Origin: an uncultured Alphaproteobacteria bacterium
GTDB taxonomy: Bacteria > Pseudomonadota > Alphaproteobacteria > Rhizobiales > Pleomorphomonadaceae
Direction: 5' to 3'
Length of the DNA stretch: 23,893 nucleotides
NCBI GenBank assembly: GCA_937900425.1
Contig: CALCDT010000261.1
Coordinates: 1 to 23,893 of the forward strand
Shown in pieces: positions 1 through 6,528 of this stretch. The translations under genes and the position numbers were made by a program. Every line of letters begins with the position of its first letter. Within the stretch, counting starts at the first letter, position 1. Below the pieces are notes generated by a model. It was not told the origin of the DNA, did not search any database, and saw nothing but the letters and a program-made list of their open reading frames with translations.

Positions 1-2245
1 CTGCCTGGACCGGCGTCGCCGCCTCGCGGAGCAGGACGGCGTGGAGCCTTGCGAGCGCGGCGGCCTCCCCGGCCGCCGCGGCGGGCCCCGCGGCCACCGC
101 TTTCGCCCGCAGCGCCTCGGCGGTCGCCGCGATCTCGCTGAACCCGAGGTTGGCGGCGGCGCCGGCGAGGGTGTGGGTGGCGTAGCGCAGGGCCGAAAGG
201 TCGCCCGATTCCATGGCGCCGGTGACCGTGCCGAGGAGGTCGGCGACGTCGGACAGGAACTGGCCGACCAGTTCGGCGAAGACCTCTTCGCCGAATTCGC
301 GCCTGAGGAGATCCTGGGCGGCGGTGTCGACGGCCATCGACGGCTCGGCTGCGGCAGCCGGCGCCGGGGCGCCCGAGGCGATGGCTGCGAGCAGGGCGGC
401 GAGGCGGCAGCGCTCGATCGGCTTCGTCGTGAAGTCGTCCATGCCGGCCTCGAGGCAGGTCCTGCGATCTTCCGCGCTGGCGTTGGCGGTCATGGCGATG
501 ATCGGGACGCGGCCGGCGGGACCGTCGAGGGCGCGGATCGCTCGGGTCGCGGCGATGCCGTCGAGCCGGGGCATCTGCATGTCCATCAGCACCACGTCCC
601 AGCCGCCGGCGCGAGCCATGTCGATCGCCTCGAAACCGTCGTGGGCGAAGGCGACGCGGTGCTCGAGGCGCTTGAGATTGAGGGCGATGATGCGGCGGTT
701 GACGGCGTTGTCCTCGGCGACCAGCACCGACAGCGAGCGGGCGGCGGCCGGTGCGCCGGCGTGGGGCGCGGCGTCGTCGGCGTCCTGCGCGACGTCGAGC
801 GGGATCTCCAGCCAGAACAGGCTGCCGGCCCCCGCCACGCTCTCGACGCCGATCTCGCCGCCGAGCAGTTCGACGAGGCGGCGGCAGATCGCGAGGCCGA
901 GCCCGGAGCCGCCGAAGCGGCGGGCCATCGAAGCTTCGAGCTGGCTGAACTCGACGAAGAGCCGGTCCCTCGCCTCGTCCGGGATGCCGAGGCCGGTGTC
1001 GGCGACCGAGATCGACAGGCGCCGGCCGCGGACGCCCTCGCGCAGTCCGGCCGAAATGGCGACGCCGCCGGTTTCGGTGAACTTGACGGCGTTGCTGACG
1101 AGGTTGAGCAGGACCTGGCGCAGGCGGCCGGGATCGGACACCAGCCGGTCGGGCACGTCGTCGTCGACGACGAGGCGGAAGTCGAGACCCTTCTCGGCCG
1201 CCTTCGGCTGCATGATGGTGACGACCGAGGCGACGACGGCGCGCAGGCCGAACGGCACGCGCTCGATCTCGAGCTTGCCGGCCTCGAGCTTGGAATAGTC
1301 GAGCACGTCGTTGATGATGTCGAGCAGCGCCTCGCCGCAGGTGTGGATGGTGCGAACCAGCTCGCCCTGCTCGCCGGTGAGGCCGCCGTCGAGCAGCAGT
1401 TCGGTCGCCCCGATCACGCCGTTCATCGGCGTGCGGATCTCGTGGCTCATGGTGGCGAGGAACTGCGACTTGGCCCGGCTGCCGGCCAGCGCCTCCTCGG
1501 CCTTGGCGGCGAGGCGGGTGTTGAGTTCCTCGACCACCTTCTGCGAGCGGCGCAGATCGTTGGTCTGGGTCCGCATCATGGCGATGGTGGCGACCACGCC
1601 GACCGTCAGCACGGCGACGAGGCCGGCGAGGATCCACAGCAGCCGCTGGATCTCCTCGCGTTCGTCGACCCGCATCGCCTTGGTGTGGGTGTTGGCGACG
1701 AGGGTGATCGCGCCCGTCGCCTTGGCGATCCCGGCGAGCGCGCCGCGGGCGGCGGCGAGATCGTCGGAGGTGAAGGCGCCGCGGGCGACGACGGCGTCGA
1801 ACAGCGGCGCCAGCCCCTCGATCCCGGTGGCCGCCGTCTCGGTCAGCTCGTGGAACCGGGTGTCTGTGCCGAAGGCGGCCGGCAGCCTCGCGGTCCGCAG
1901 CAGGCCGACCCGGCTGTAGAGGATGTCGTAGTTCAAGGTGGCGTCGGCGGTCACGACGGCGGCGTCGGGGGCGGCGAGCAGCACGCGCAGATTGTTGGCC
2001 TCGCGGTCGAGCTGGTAGGCGTACCAGAGGGCGTCCTCGCGGGCCGTCGCCCCGATCTCCCGGTCGCGCTTGACGAGCAGGCCGAAGACGACGACGACGG
2101 CGACGAGGAAGACGGCAGAGATCAGCGCGGTGGCGCGAATGCGGCGGTCGAGACAGGCGGCCTCCTCCGGTTCGGACCGCGGGGCACGGCAGGTTACCAG
2201 CCTGGTGAAGAGGCGGCCGCCCGGCCGGCTCGGCGTCGTCGTCAT
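1..2245 (-). CDS. Hybrid sensor histidine kinase with REC and Hpt domains (C-terminal end cut by window)
   Basis: About 748 residues are visible and the stop lies beyond the left edge. An N-terminal membrane helix (about residues 38-58) and a second one (about 199-222) enclose a roughly 140-residue, probably periplasmic, alpha-helical sensor region with no family I recognise. Then follow a HisKA domain with the H-box MSHEIRTPMNG (phospho-acceptor His268), a HATPase with DTGLGIP and GGSGLGL ATP-lid motifs, a receiver domain (VLVAEDN, Asp555 in LMDMQMP, Lys in TKPIE), and an Hpt domain with ATHTLAGAAANLG (His691). The expected phosphorelay is therefore His-Asp-His. The Hpt motif has Ala where many family members have Lys (HxLKG). 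Start chosen at the ATG at 2245, which has GGGAG seven bases upstream. The gene follows the molybdopterin-fold gene by 94 bases on the same strand. Because the histidine phosphotransfer domain is last, a separate response regulator is expected; the HD-GYP regulator upstream is the obvious candidate (inference). Confidence 0.93.
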   Translation of the reverse strand, partial: MTTTPSRPGGRLFTRLVTCRAPRSEPEEAACLDRRIRATALISAVFLVAVVVVFGLLVKRDREIGATAREDALWYAYQLDREANNLRVLLAAPDAAVVTADATLNYDILYSRVGLLRTARLPAAFGTDTRFHELTETAATGIEGLAPLFDAVVARGAFTSDDLAAARGALAGIAKATGAITLVANTHTKAMRVDEREEIQRLLWILAGLVAVLTVGVVATIAMMRTQTNDLRRSQKVVEELNTRLAAKAEEALAGSRAKSQFLATMSHEIRTPMNGVIGATELLLDGGLTGEQGELVRTIHTCGEALLDIINDVLDYSKLEAGKLEIERVPFGLRAVVASVVTIMQPKAAEKGLDFRLVVDDDVPDRLVSDPGRLRQVLLNLVSNAVKFTETGGVAISAGLREGVRGRRLSISVADTGLGIPDEARDRLFVEFSQLEASMARRFGGSGLGLAICRRLVELLGGEIGVESVAGAGSLFWLEIPLDVAQDADDAAPHAGAPAAARSLSVLVAEDNAVNRRIIALNLKRLEHRVAFAHDGFEAIDMARAGGWDVVLMDMQMPRLDGIAATRAIRALDGPAGRVPIIAMTANASAEDRRTCLEAGMDDFTTKPIERCRLAALLAAIASGAPAPAAAAEPSMAVDTAAQDLLRREFGEEVFAELVGQFLSDVADLLGTVTGAMESGDLSALRYATHTLAGAAANLGFSEIAATAEALRAKAVAAGPAAAAGEAAALARLHAVLLREAATPVQA

Positions 2246-2296
2246 CGTCTCGCTCCCGCTTTCGCCCGCCGCCGCTGCAGCGATCCCGCAGAAGCC

Positions 2297-2327
2297 GCCG
2301 CCCGGCCGACCACCCCGGCCGGGCGGC
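2297..2327 (-). repeat. GC-rich intergenic stem-loop before the histidine kinase gene
   Basis: Perfect 12-bp arms (2297-2308 and 2316-2327, GCCGCCCGGCCG and its complement) enclose a 7-base loop. It lies just after the stop of the molybdopterin-fold gene and before the kinase start. No run of T follows it on the minus strand, so it is more likely an mRNA 3'-end stabiliser or partial attenuator than a full intrinsic terminator. Confidence 0.6.
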
Positions 2328-2339
2328 CGGGCGCTTCCC

Positions 2340-2843
2340 TCACTCGACGGCGATCGTCTTGATCTGCCAGACGCTGCGCGAGAAATACTTCTCGTTGGCG
2401 AGGCCCGGCTCGAGGTCGAACGGATAGATCAGGAACAGCGGGCCCTTGTCGCGCACGCTCATCGGCGCGCCGCCGAGACGGGTGGCGAGGATGGTGTCGC
2501 GGCCGGTGAAATCCTCCACCGGCACTTCCGCGGCGTAGTCGTTGAGGGCGGCGACGGTGAGCGTCGTGCCGGTGGCGCCGACCGCTTCCAGCACGGCCCG
2601 TCCGAGCGGGCCTTCGAACGTGACCGAGCCCTCGTACCACGGGGTTTCGACGACCGCCTTGCGGCCGGGCAGGGCCTCGAGCATGGCGAGGTCGAATTCG
2701 GCGGCACCGTCGGCGTTGGTGTTGGCGATGGCGCCGGTGACGGTCAGCACCACCGGGCCGGTCGGCTTCGCCAGCTCGCCGGCCGAGGCGGCGAGCGAGG
2801 CGGCGAGGAGGAGGGCGGGAGCGAGCAGCGATGCGGTCTTCAT
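2340..2843 (-). CDS. Exported molybdopterin-oxidoreductase-fold protein, cysteine-free
   Basis: 167 residues. A Sec signal peptide is clear (MKTASLLAPALLL..., likely cut after SASA at about residue 21), so the mature protein is periplasmic, about 146 residues. The motifs VLTVTGAI, AMLEALP, TPWYEGSVTFEGPLG, LNDYAAEVPVEDF, VRDKGPLFLIYPFD and SRSVWQIK match small proteins annotated as molybdopterin-dependent oxidoreductase (sulfite-oxidase/YedY-like fold). The protein contains no cysteine at all, so the cysteine that coordinates molybdenum in catalytic members of the fold is absent; an enzyme role is doubtful. It sits between a response regulator and a sensor kinase on the same strand, which suggests a role as sensory or ligand-binding partner of the kinase's periplasmic domain (inference). 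The Shine-Dalgarno match before the ATG at 2843 is weak. Confidence 0.82.
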   Translation of the reverse strand: MKTASLLAPALLLAASLAASAGELAKPTGPVVLTVTGAIANTNADGAAEFDLAMLEALPGRKAVVETPWYEGSVTFEGPLGRAVLEAVGATGTTLTVAALNDYAAEVPVEDFTGRDTILATRLGGAPMSVRDKGPLFLIYPFDLEPGLANEKYFSRSVWQIKTIAVE

Positions 2844-2925
2844 GGGTGGACGGCTTCTCTCGAACGGTCGGGTCGATCGGGGGCGGCCGGCGGGGCCGGG
2901 TCCGGGTATGGGCGGCGGGCGCGGG

Positions 2926-3972
2926 TCAGGCGACGGCGCCGAGCGGCTGGAGGGCGTCGCGGACGGCGACGATCTCGGGCAGGCGCGACAGGAAGGCGTC
3001 GACGCAGGCGGGATCGAAGTGGCGGCCGCGCTCGGCGCGGACGTGCTCGACGGCGTCGGCGACGGACCAGGCCGGCTTGTAGGGCCGGGCGCTGGTGAGG
3101 GCGTCGAAGACGTCGGCGACGGCGACGATGCGGGCGGCGAGCGGGATCGCGGCGCCGGCGACGCGGCGGGGATAGCCGCCGCCGTCGTAGCGCTCGTGAT
3201 GACCGAGGGCGATCTCGGCGGCCATCTGCAGCAGGGGAACCTTGCTGCCCTCGAGGATGCGGTAGCCGTCGAGGGTGTGGCGTTCCATGACCCGGCGCTC
3301 GTCCTCGGTCAATCGGCCGGGTTTCAGGAGGATGGCGTCGGGCACGCTGATCTTGCCGATGTCGTGCATCGGCGAGGACAGGAAGATCTCGTGGACCTCT
3401 TCGGCCGGCCGGTCCATCGCCTCGGCAAGGATGCGGGAATAATGGGCGATGCGGTCGATATGGGCGCCGGTGTCGCCGTCGCGCATCTCGGTGGCGCGGG
3501 CGAGACGCAGGATCAGTTCCTCCTCGCGTTCGGCGATGATCCGCGTCGCGGCGGCGACGGCGCGCGTCAGTTCCTCCGCCCGGCTCTGCTGTTCGCGGTG
3601 GGCGCGGCGCAGCGCCATCAGGTTGCGCAACCGCGCCTTGAACTCGATCGGGTCGATCGGCTTCTGCAGGAAGTCGGTGGCGCCGACGTCGAGGGCGGAG
3701 CGGCGCAGCGCCTGCTCGCCCTCGCCGGTGATCATCACCGCCGGAACGCCCGCCGTCGCCGGCAGGCTCCGCAGCCGCTGGATGAAGGTAACGCCGTCGA
3801 TGCCGGGCATGACGTAGTCGACGAGGGCGATGTCGCAGCCTTCGCGGGCCGCGTGTTCGAGGCCGGCGGCCGGATCGGTGAAGGCGACGGCCTCGCAGCC
3901 CTCGACCTGCTCGACCAGCCGGTTCAGCATCAGGAGATTGGTGCGGTTGTCGTCGACGACCAGGATCTTCAA
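2926..3972 (-). CDS. Response regulator with HD-GYP c-di-GMP phosphodiesterase domain
   Basis: 348 residues, cytoplasmic. The N-terminal receiver domain (about 1-120) has the acidic pair Asp7-Asp8, phospho-acceptor Asp52 in ALVDYVMPG, Thr82 and Lys104 in LQKPID, all intact. A linker helix (about 121-160) leads to an HD-GYP domain with HDIGK (203-207) and GHHERYDGGGYP (GYP at 266-268), the signature of enzymes that hydrolyse cyclic di-GMP; catalytic residues appear complete. The start is TTG at 3972: it gives the canonical MKILVVDDN receiver start and has GGAGAG six bases upstream, whereas no better ATG exists. It is first of three co-directional genes ending in the hybrid kinase, with gaps of 82 and 94 bases. 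It probably receives phosphate from that kinase's Hpt domain and lowers c-di-GMP (inference from context). Confidence 0.93.
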   Translation of the reverse strand: MKILVVDDNRTNLLMLNRLVEQVEGCEAVAFTDPAAGLEHAAREGCDIALVDYVMPGIDGVTFIQRLRSLPATAGVPAVMITGEGEQALRRSALDVGATDFLQKPIDPIEFKARLRNLMALRRAHREQQSRAEELTRAVAAATRIIAEREEELILRLARATEMRDGDTGAHIDRIAHYSRILAEAMDRPAEEVHEIFLSSPMHDIGKISVPDAILLKPGRLTEDERRVMERHTLDGYRILEGSKVPLLQMAAEIALGHHERYDGGGYPRRVAGAAIPLAARIVAVADVFDALTSARPYKPAWSVADAVEHVRAERGRHFDPACVDAFLSRLPEIVAVRDALQPLGAVA

Positions 3973-4304
3973 GACGGACTCTCCAGCGGCGCCGGGCGGC
4001 CGGCGCGATCTGCGCGCGAGGGAGACCTGCGACGCCGCTCGTTCCGCAACGTTATTGAGAGAGTTCTAAAGTTGGATTAATCGGATCGTCCAGCAACGTC
4101 AGGCAAAAGACGATGGAATGAACTCCTAATACGACCGGGTTCATTCGACGTGACTTTTCCTAAAATCCGATCGACCGTGCAGGAGCCGGCCTCATCGTGA
4201 TCGCGCTGCCGATCCTTCCCGCGCGTGCGGCGGCCGGCCATCCCGGTGCGGGCGTTCCGATGCGGCGGACGAAGGCCGCCCGGCCGCGGCCGCGTGGTCG
4301 GCGA
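3973..4304. other. 332-base non-coding gap, probable promoter region of the HD-GYP/kinase cluster
   Basis: No credible gene on either strand. The part next to the transaminase stop (about 4200-4304) is GC-rich, with self-complementary GGCCGC/GCGGCC runs. The stretch from about 4045 to 4175 is clearly AT-richer than the surroundings, as expected for a promoter driving the TTG-started HD-GYP gene leftward. I could not assign a convincing -35/-10 pair, nor a GGAAC...CGTT general-stress (EcfG) pair. An 8-bp inverted repeat at 4116-4146 is listed separately. Confidence 0.5.
4116..4146. repeat. Inverted repeat, possible operator, upstream of the HD-GYP gene
   Basis: GAATGAAC (4116-4123) is repeated as its exact complement GTTCATTC (4139-4146) with a 15-base spacer. 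Arm-to-arm spacing is 23 bp, about two helical turns, which fits a dimeric regulator binding one face of the DNA. It lies in the AT-rich part of the gap, about 145-175 bases before the TTG start at 3972. No regulator can be named. Confidence 0.45.
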
Positions 4305-5165
4305 TCAGATCGCCCGCTTCAGGCTTTCCGCAATGTAATGGGCGCGCAGGGCGCGGGCGACCGGGCCGGGCCGGCCGTCGCCGATCGGCGTGCCGTCGAT
4401 GGCGACCACCGCAGTGACGAAGGTGGTCGCCGAGGTGACGAAGGCTTCGGCGGCGGACAGGGCCTCGTCCGGCGTGAAGGCGCGTTCCTCGATGCGGATG
4501 CCCTCGTCGCGGGCGCAGGCGAGGACGGCGGCGCGGGTGATGCCGTGGAGGATGGCGTCGGAAAGGTCGCGGGTGACGAGGACGCCGTCCTTCGTGACGA
4601 TGTGGGCGTTGTTGGAGGTGCCCTCGGTGACGAGGCCGTCCTTCACCATCCAGGCGTCGTCGGCGCCCCTGGCCTTCGCCGCCATCTTGGCGAGGGCGGG
4701 GTAGAGCAGCTGCACCGTCTTGATGTCGCAGCGGCTCCAGCGCAGGTCCGGCTCGAACACGACGGTGAGGCCGCGCTCGGCGATCGGGCTCTCGATCAGC
4801 GTCTTCTCCTGGGTGAAGAGGACGAGGGTCGGCGGCACGGCGGCGGGGTCGGGAAAGCCGAAGTCGCGGTCGGCGGCGCCGCGGGTGACCTGCAGGTAGA
4901 CGAGACCCTCGACGACGCCGTTCTCGGTGACGAGGCGGCGGTGGACGTCGAGCAGCGCCGGCTCGTCGACTTCGAAGGCGAGGTCGAGTTCGCGGAGCGA
5001 GCGGCGGAGCCGGGCCATGTGGCCGGGAAAGTCGACAAGCTTGCCGCCGAGCACCGTCGTCACTTCGTAGACGCCGTCGGCGAAGAGGAAGCCGCGGTCG
5101 AAGATCGAGACGGTGGCCTCGCTCTCGTCGACGTAGCGGCCGTTGACGTGGACGAGACGGGACAT
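4305..5165 (-). CDS. dat: D-amino-acid transaminase (class IV PLP aminotransferase)
   Basis: 286 residues, cytoplasmic. Fold-type IV PLP enzyme that exchanges amino groups between D-amino acids (D-Ala, D-Glu) and 2-oxo acids. The opening VHVNGRYVDESEATVSIFDRGFLFADGVYEV is typical; the PLP-binding Lys is Lys149 in RCDIKTVQLLYP; VTRGAADRDF and EGTSNNAHIV match D-alanine aminotransferases better than branched-chain (IlvE) enzymes. The start was set at the ATG at 5165: the reading frame is open to 5333, but the extra 56 residues are low-complexity Arg/Ala sequence outside the family, and AGGA stands nine bases before this ATG. It is preceded by a 183-base gap with a strong stem-loop and followed by the 332-base gap, so it is probably transcribed alone. 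An exact substrate cannot be read from the sequence. Confidence 0.9.
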   Translation of the reverse strand: MSRLVHVNGRYVDESEATVSIFDRGFLFADGVYEVTTVLGGKLVDFPGHMARLRRSLRELDLAFEVDEPALLDVHRRLVTENGVVEGLVYLQVTRGAADRDFGFPDPAAVPPTLVLFTQEKTLIESPIAERGLTVVFEPDLRWSRCDIKTVQLLYPALAKMAAKARGADDAWMVKDGLVTEGTSNNAHIVTKDGVLVTRDLSDAILHGITRAAVLACARDEGIRIEERAFTPDEALSAAEAFVTSATTFVTAVVAIDGTPIGDGRPGPVARALRAHYIAESLKRAI

Positions 5166-5260
5166 CGACGCATTCCTGGTGCCGGCGGGTTCCGCGCGGT
5201 TCGGCGCGGCGGTTCGGCGGCATAGGATCAGGTCGCAGGCTCCGGTGCAACGGGAAGATG

Positions 5261-5325
5261 GCGGCGCCGTCGCGGCGACGGTCCGGCGGCTCGCGGCCGC
5301 CGTCCCGTACCGCCGACGGCGCCGC
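5261..5325 (-). terminator. Long GC-rich stem-loop after the ArsR/SRPBCC operon
   Basis: Outer arms of 12 bp (5261-5272 and 5314-5325, GCGGCGCCGTCG and complement) and inner arms ACGG/CCGT (5278-5281, 5305-5308) and CGGCGG/CCGCCG (5284-5289, 5297-5302) fold into one structure with a 7-base loop. It begins 24 bases after the SRPBCC stop on the minus strand. It has no T-tract, so termination may be partial or factor-assisted. Confidence 0.55.
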
Positions 5326-5348
5326 AGGGGCACCGCGAAACGACCGGA

Positions 5349-5894
5349 TCAGGCCGAGAATCGGGTCTCGTAGTCGGCACGCAGGGTCTTCCAGCGGTCC
5401 CAGAACGGCTGCGGGGTTTCGCCGGCGAGGCGAGCGCCGAGGACGTCGAGATGGCCGTGCCAGCCGGGGCCGACCATCAGCGCCGCGGCCGGGCTGGCGA
5501 GGCGGCGGTGGACGAGGGTCAGCAGGATGCCGTCGTCGCGCGCAGCGAGGTCGATCGTGACGTCGCCGTTGTTGCCGAAGGCGAAGGCGAGGCGGGTCGG
5601 CGGCTCGACGGCGATGATGCGGCAGTCCATGCGGTGCTCGGAGCCGAAGTCGTCGGGCCGCCTGCCCGGCGGATCGGTCAGTTCGTCGTTGCGCCAGACG
5701 AGTTGGAAGGCCGCGCCGGCCTCGAGCGGCATCTCGCCGGCGGCGAGCCAGCGCCGGCGCAGGTCGCTTTCGACGAGATGGGCCCAGACCCGCTCGATCG
5801 GGCCGGGCAGCAGGCGCTCGATCCGCAGCGTGGCGGGCTCGACGAGGGTGCCGTAGGGGGTGGCGAAAGGGGCGGGCTTGGCGAGGATGGTCAC
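5349..5894 (-). CDS. SRPBCC/AHSA1-domain protein coupled to an ArsR regulator
   Basis: 181 residues, no signal or membrane segment. ATLRIERLLPGPIERVWAHLVESDLRRRWLAAGEM near residues 20-55 and the C-terminal VGPGWHGHLDVLGARLAGE...FWDRWKTLRADYE are hallmarks of the activator of Hsp90 ATPase 1-like (AHSA1) branch of the START/Bet v1 superfamily, which has a deep hydrophobic pocket. Function of these bacterial proteins is mostly unknown; ligand binding is presumed. The start is GTG at 5894, overlapping the ArsR stop as GTGA, with AAGGAG seven bases upstream, so the two proteins are translationally coupled. ArsR plus AHSA1 pairs are a very common bacterial arrangement. The AHSA1 protein may bind the molecule that the regulator responds to (inference). 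Confidence 0.88.
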   Translation of the reverse strand: MTILAKPAPFATPYGTLVEPATLRIERLLPGPIERVWAHLVESDLRRRWLAAGEMPLEAGAAFQLVWRNDELTDPPGRRPDDFGSEHRMDCRIIAVEPPTRLAFAFGNNGDVTIDLAARDDGILLTLVHRRLASPAAALMVGPGWHGHLDVLGARLAGETPQPFWDRWKTLRADYETRFSA

Positions 5895-6334
5895 GAGGGG
5901 TCTCCTTCGTCGGTCGGGCCGGACACCTTGCGGGCGGCGGCGGCATCGTCGTGAATTTCAGGGTCGGGGGAGGCGGGGTCCGGGGATCCGGCTTCCGGGG
6001 CGGGGGCGTCCTCGGCCCGCAGCAGGGCTTCGAGGGCGTCGAGGCGGCTCGTCCAGAAGGCCTCGTAGCGGGCGAGCCAGCGGTGGGCCCTGGCGAGCGG
6101 TTCGGGATCGAGCCGGCAGACGTGGCTGCGGCCGCGGATCTCCCGGCGCAGCAACCCGACGCTCTCGAGCACCTTGACGTGCTTGGAGGCGGCGGCCAGC
6201 GACATCGCGAAGGGTTCGGCGAGCTGGCCGACGGTGCGCTCGCCGGCGGCGAGGTCGGCGATCATCCGGCGCCGGGTGGCGTCGCCGAGGGCGTGGAAGA
6301 CGGGGTCGAGCGGGGGTGTCTGTAATTCAACCAT
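5891..6334 (-). CDS. ArsR-family winged-helix transcriptional regulator
   Basis: 147 residues. A winged helix-turn-helix occupies roughly residues 10-85: PVFHALGDATRRRMIADLAAGERTVGQLAEPFAMSLAAASKHVKVLESVGLL is classic ArsR, followed by a wing REIRGRSHVCRLDP and a helix WLARYEAFWTSRLDALEALL, the dimer tail of the AHSA1-linked subgroup. The ELCVCDL metal site of arsenic/zinc sensors is absent (ERTVGQL here), so a metal ligand is not expected. The C-terminal 35 residues are acidic, Pro-rich and probably disordered. I start it at the ATG at 6334 rather than the in-frame ATG at 6373 because a promoter lies between them; the -10 element ends only seven bases before this ATG, implying a leaderless mRNA. 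Likely a repressor of its own two-gene operon through the flanking palindromes. Confidence 0.9.
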   Translation of the reverse strand: MVELQTPPLDPVFHALGDATRRRMIADLAAGERTVGQLAEPFAMSLAAASKHVKVLESVGLLRREIRGRSHVCRLDPEPLARAHRWLARYEAFWTSRLDALEALLRAEDAPAPEAGSPDPASPDPEIHDDAAAARKVSGPTDEGDPS

Positions 6335-6344
6335 GTGGTTTAAT
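6325..6344. promoter_or_regulatory. Operator A of the ArsR operon
   Basis: The 20-bp palindrome ATTCAACCATGTGGTTTAAT has arms matching at 8 of 9 positions around a TG centre. It overlaps the start codon of the ArsR gene and the -10 element, so a protein bound here would block transcription initiation. It shares 16 of 20 bases with operator B. Confidence 0.75.
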
Positions 6345-6369
6345 ATAGTCGGGCGCGGAAAATAGTCAA
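6342..6369 (-). promoter_or_regulatory. Promoter of the ArsR/SRPBCC operon, apparently leaderless
   Basis: Read on the minus strand: -35 TTGACT (6364-6369), 16-base spacer, -10 TATATT (6342-6347). These are good sigma-70 elements in an otherwise GC-rich region. The ATG at 6334 starts seven bases after the -10, so transcription should begin at or within a base or two of the start codon. The -35 lies inside operator B and the -10 inside operator A. Confidence 0.7.
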
Positions 6370-6383
6370 CCATCAGGTTGAAT
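6364..6383. promoter_or_regulatory. Operator B of the ArsR operon
   Basis: AGTCAACCATCAGGTTGAAT contains the perfect inverted repeat TCAACC-ATCA-GGTTGA and matches operator A at 16 of 20 positions. Centre-to-centre distance to operator A is 39 bp. It covers the -35 element of the ArsR promoter and also faces the plus-strand hydrolase gene, so it could influence that side too. Confidence 0.72.
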
Positions 6384-6528
6384 ATTTCGCAGGGGAACGA
6401 CGAGTCGCCGCAGGCGAGGAGGGAGAGGGGTCCGCCGGAGGTCGGCAGGGCAGGAGCGGCGAGCCTATTCCCGTGGCCGGCGGCGGCTCCTAAGGTGGGT
6501 CGACCTCCCCCCGCTCGCCGGAGCCGCC

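Noticed and set aside
41..2362. 773-codon open frame on the plus strand opposite the histidine kinase
   Set aside because: Gly/Arg/Asp-rich composition without any domain; it is the antisense of a clear kinase in high-GC DNA, where stop codons are rare.
2542..4080. 512-codon plus-strand open frame across the HD-GYP gene
   Set aside because: Antisense shadow spanning two real genes and their gap, low-complexity product.
3973..4304. General-stress (EcfG) promoter before the HD-GYP gene
   Set aside because: GGAA-like strings occur, but no GGAAC followed at 16-17 bases by CGTT was found on either strand.
6335..6373. Upstream ATG at 6373 as the ArsR start (13 extra residues)
   Set aside because: A good -35/-10 promoter lies between this ATG and 6334, and family proteins start near the shorter form; it is kept only as the alternative to be excluded by transcript mapping.
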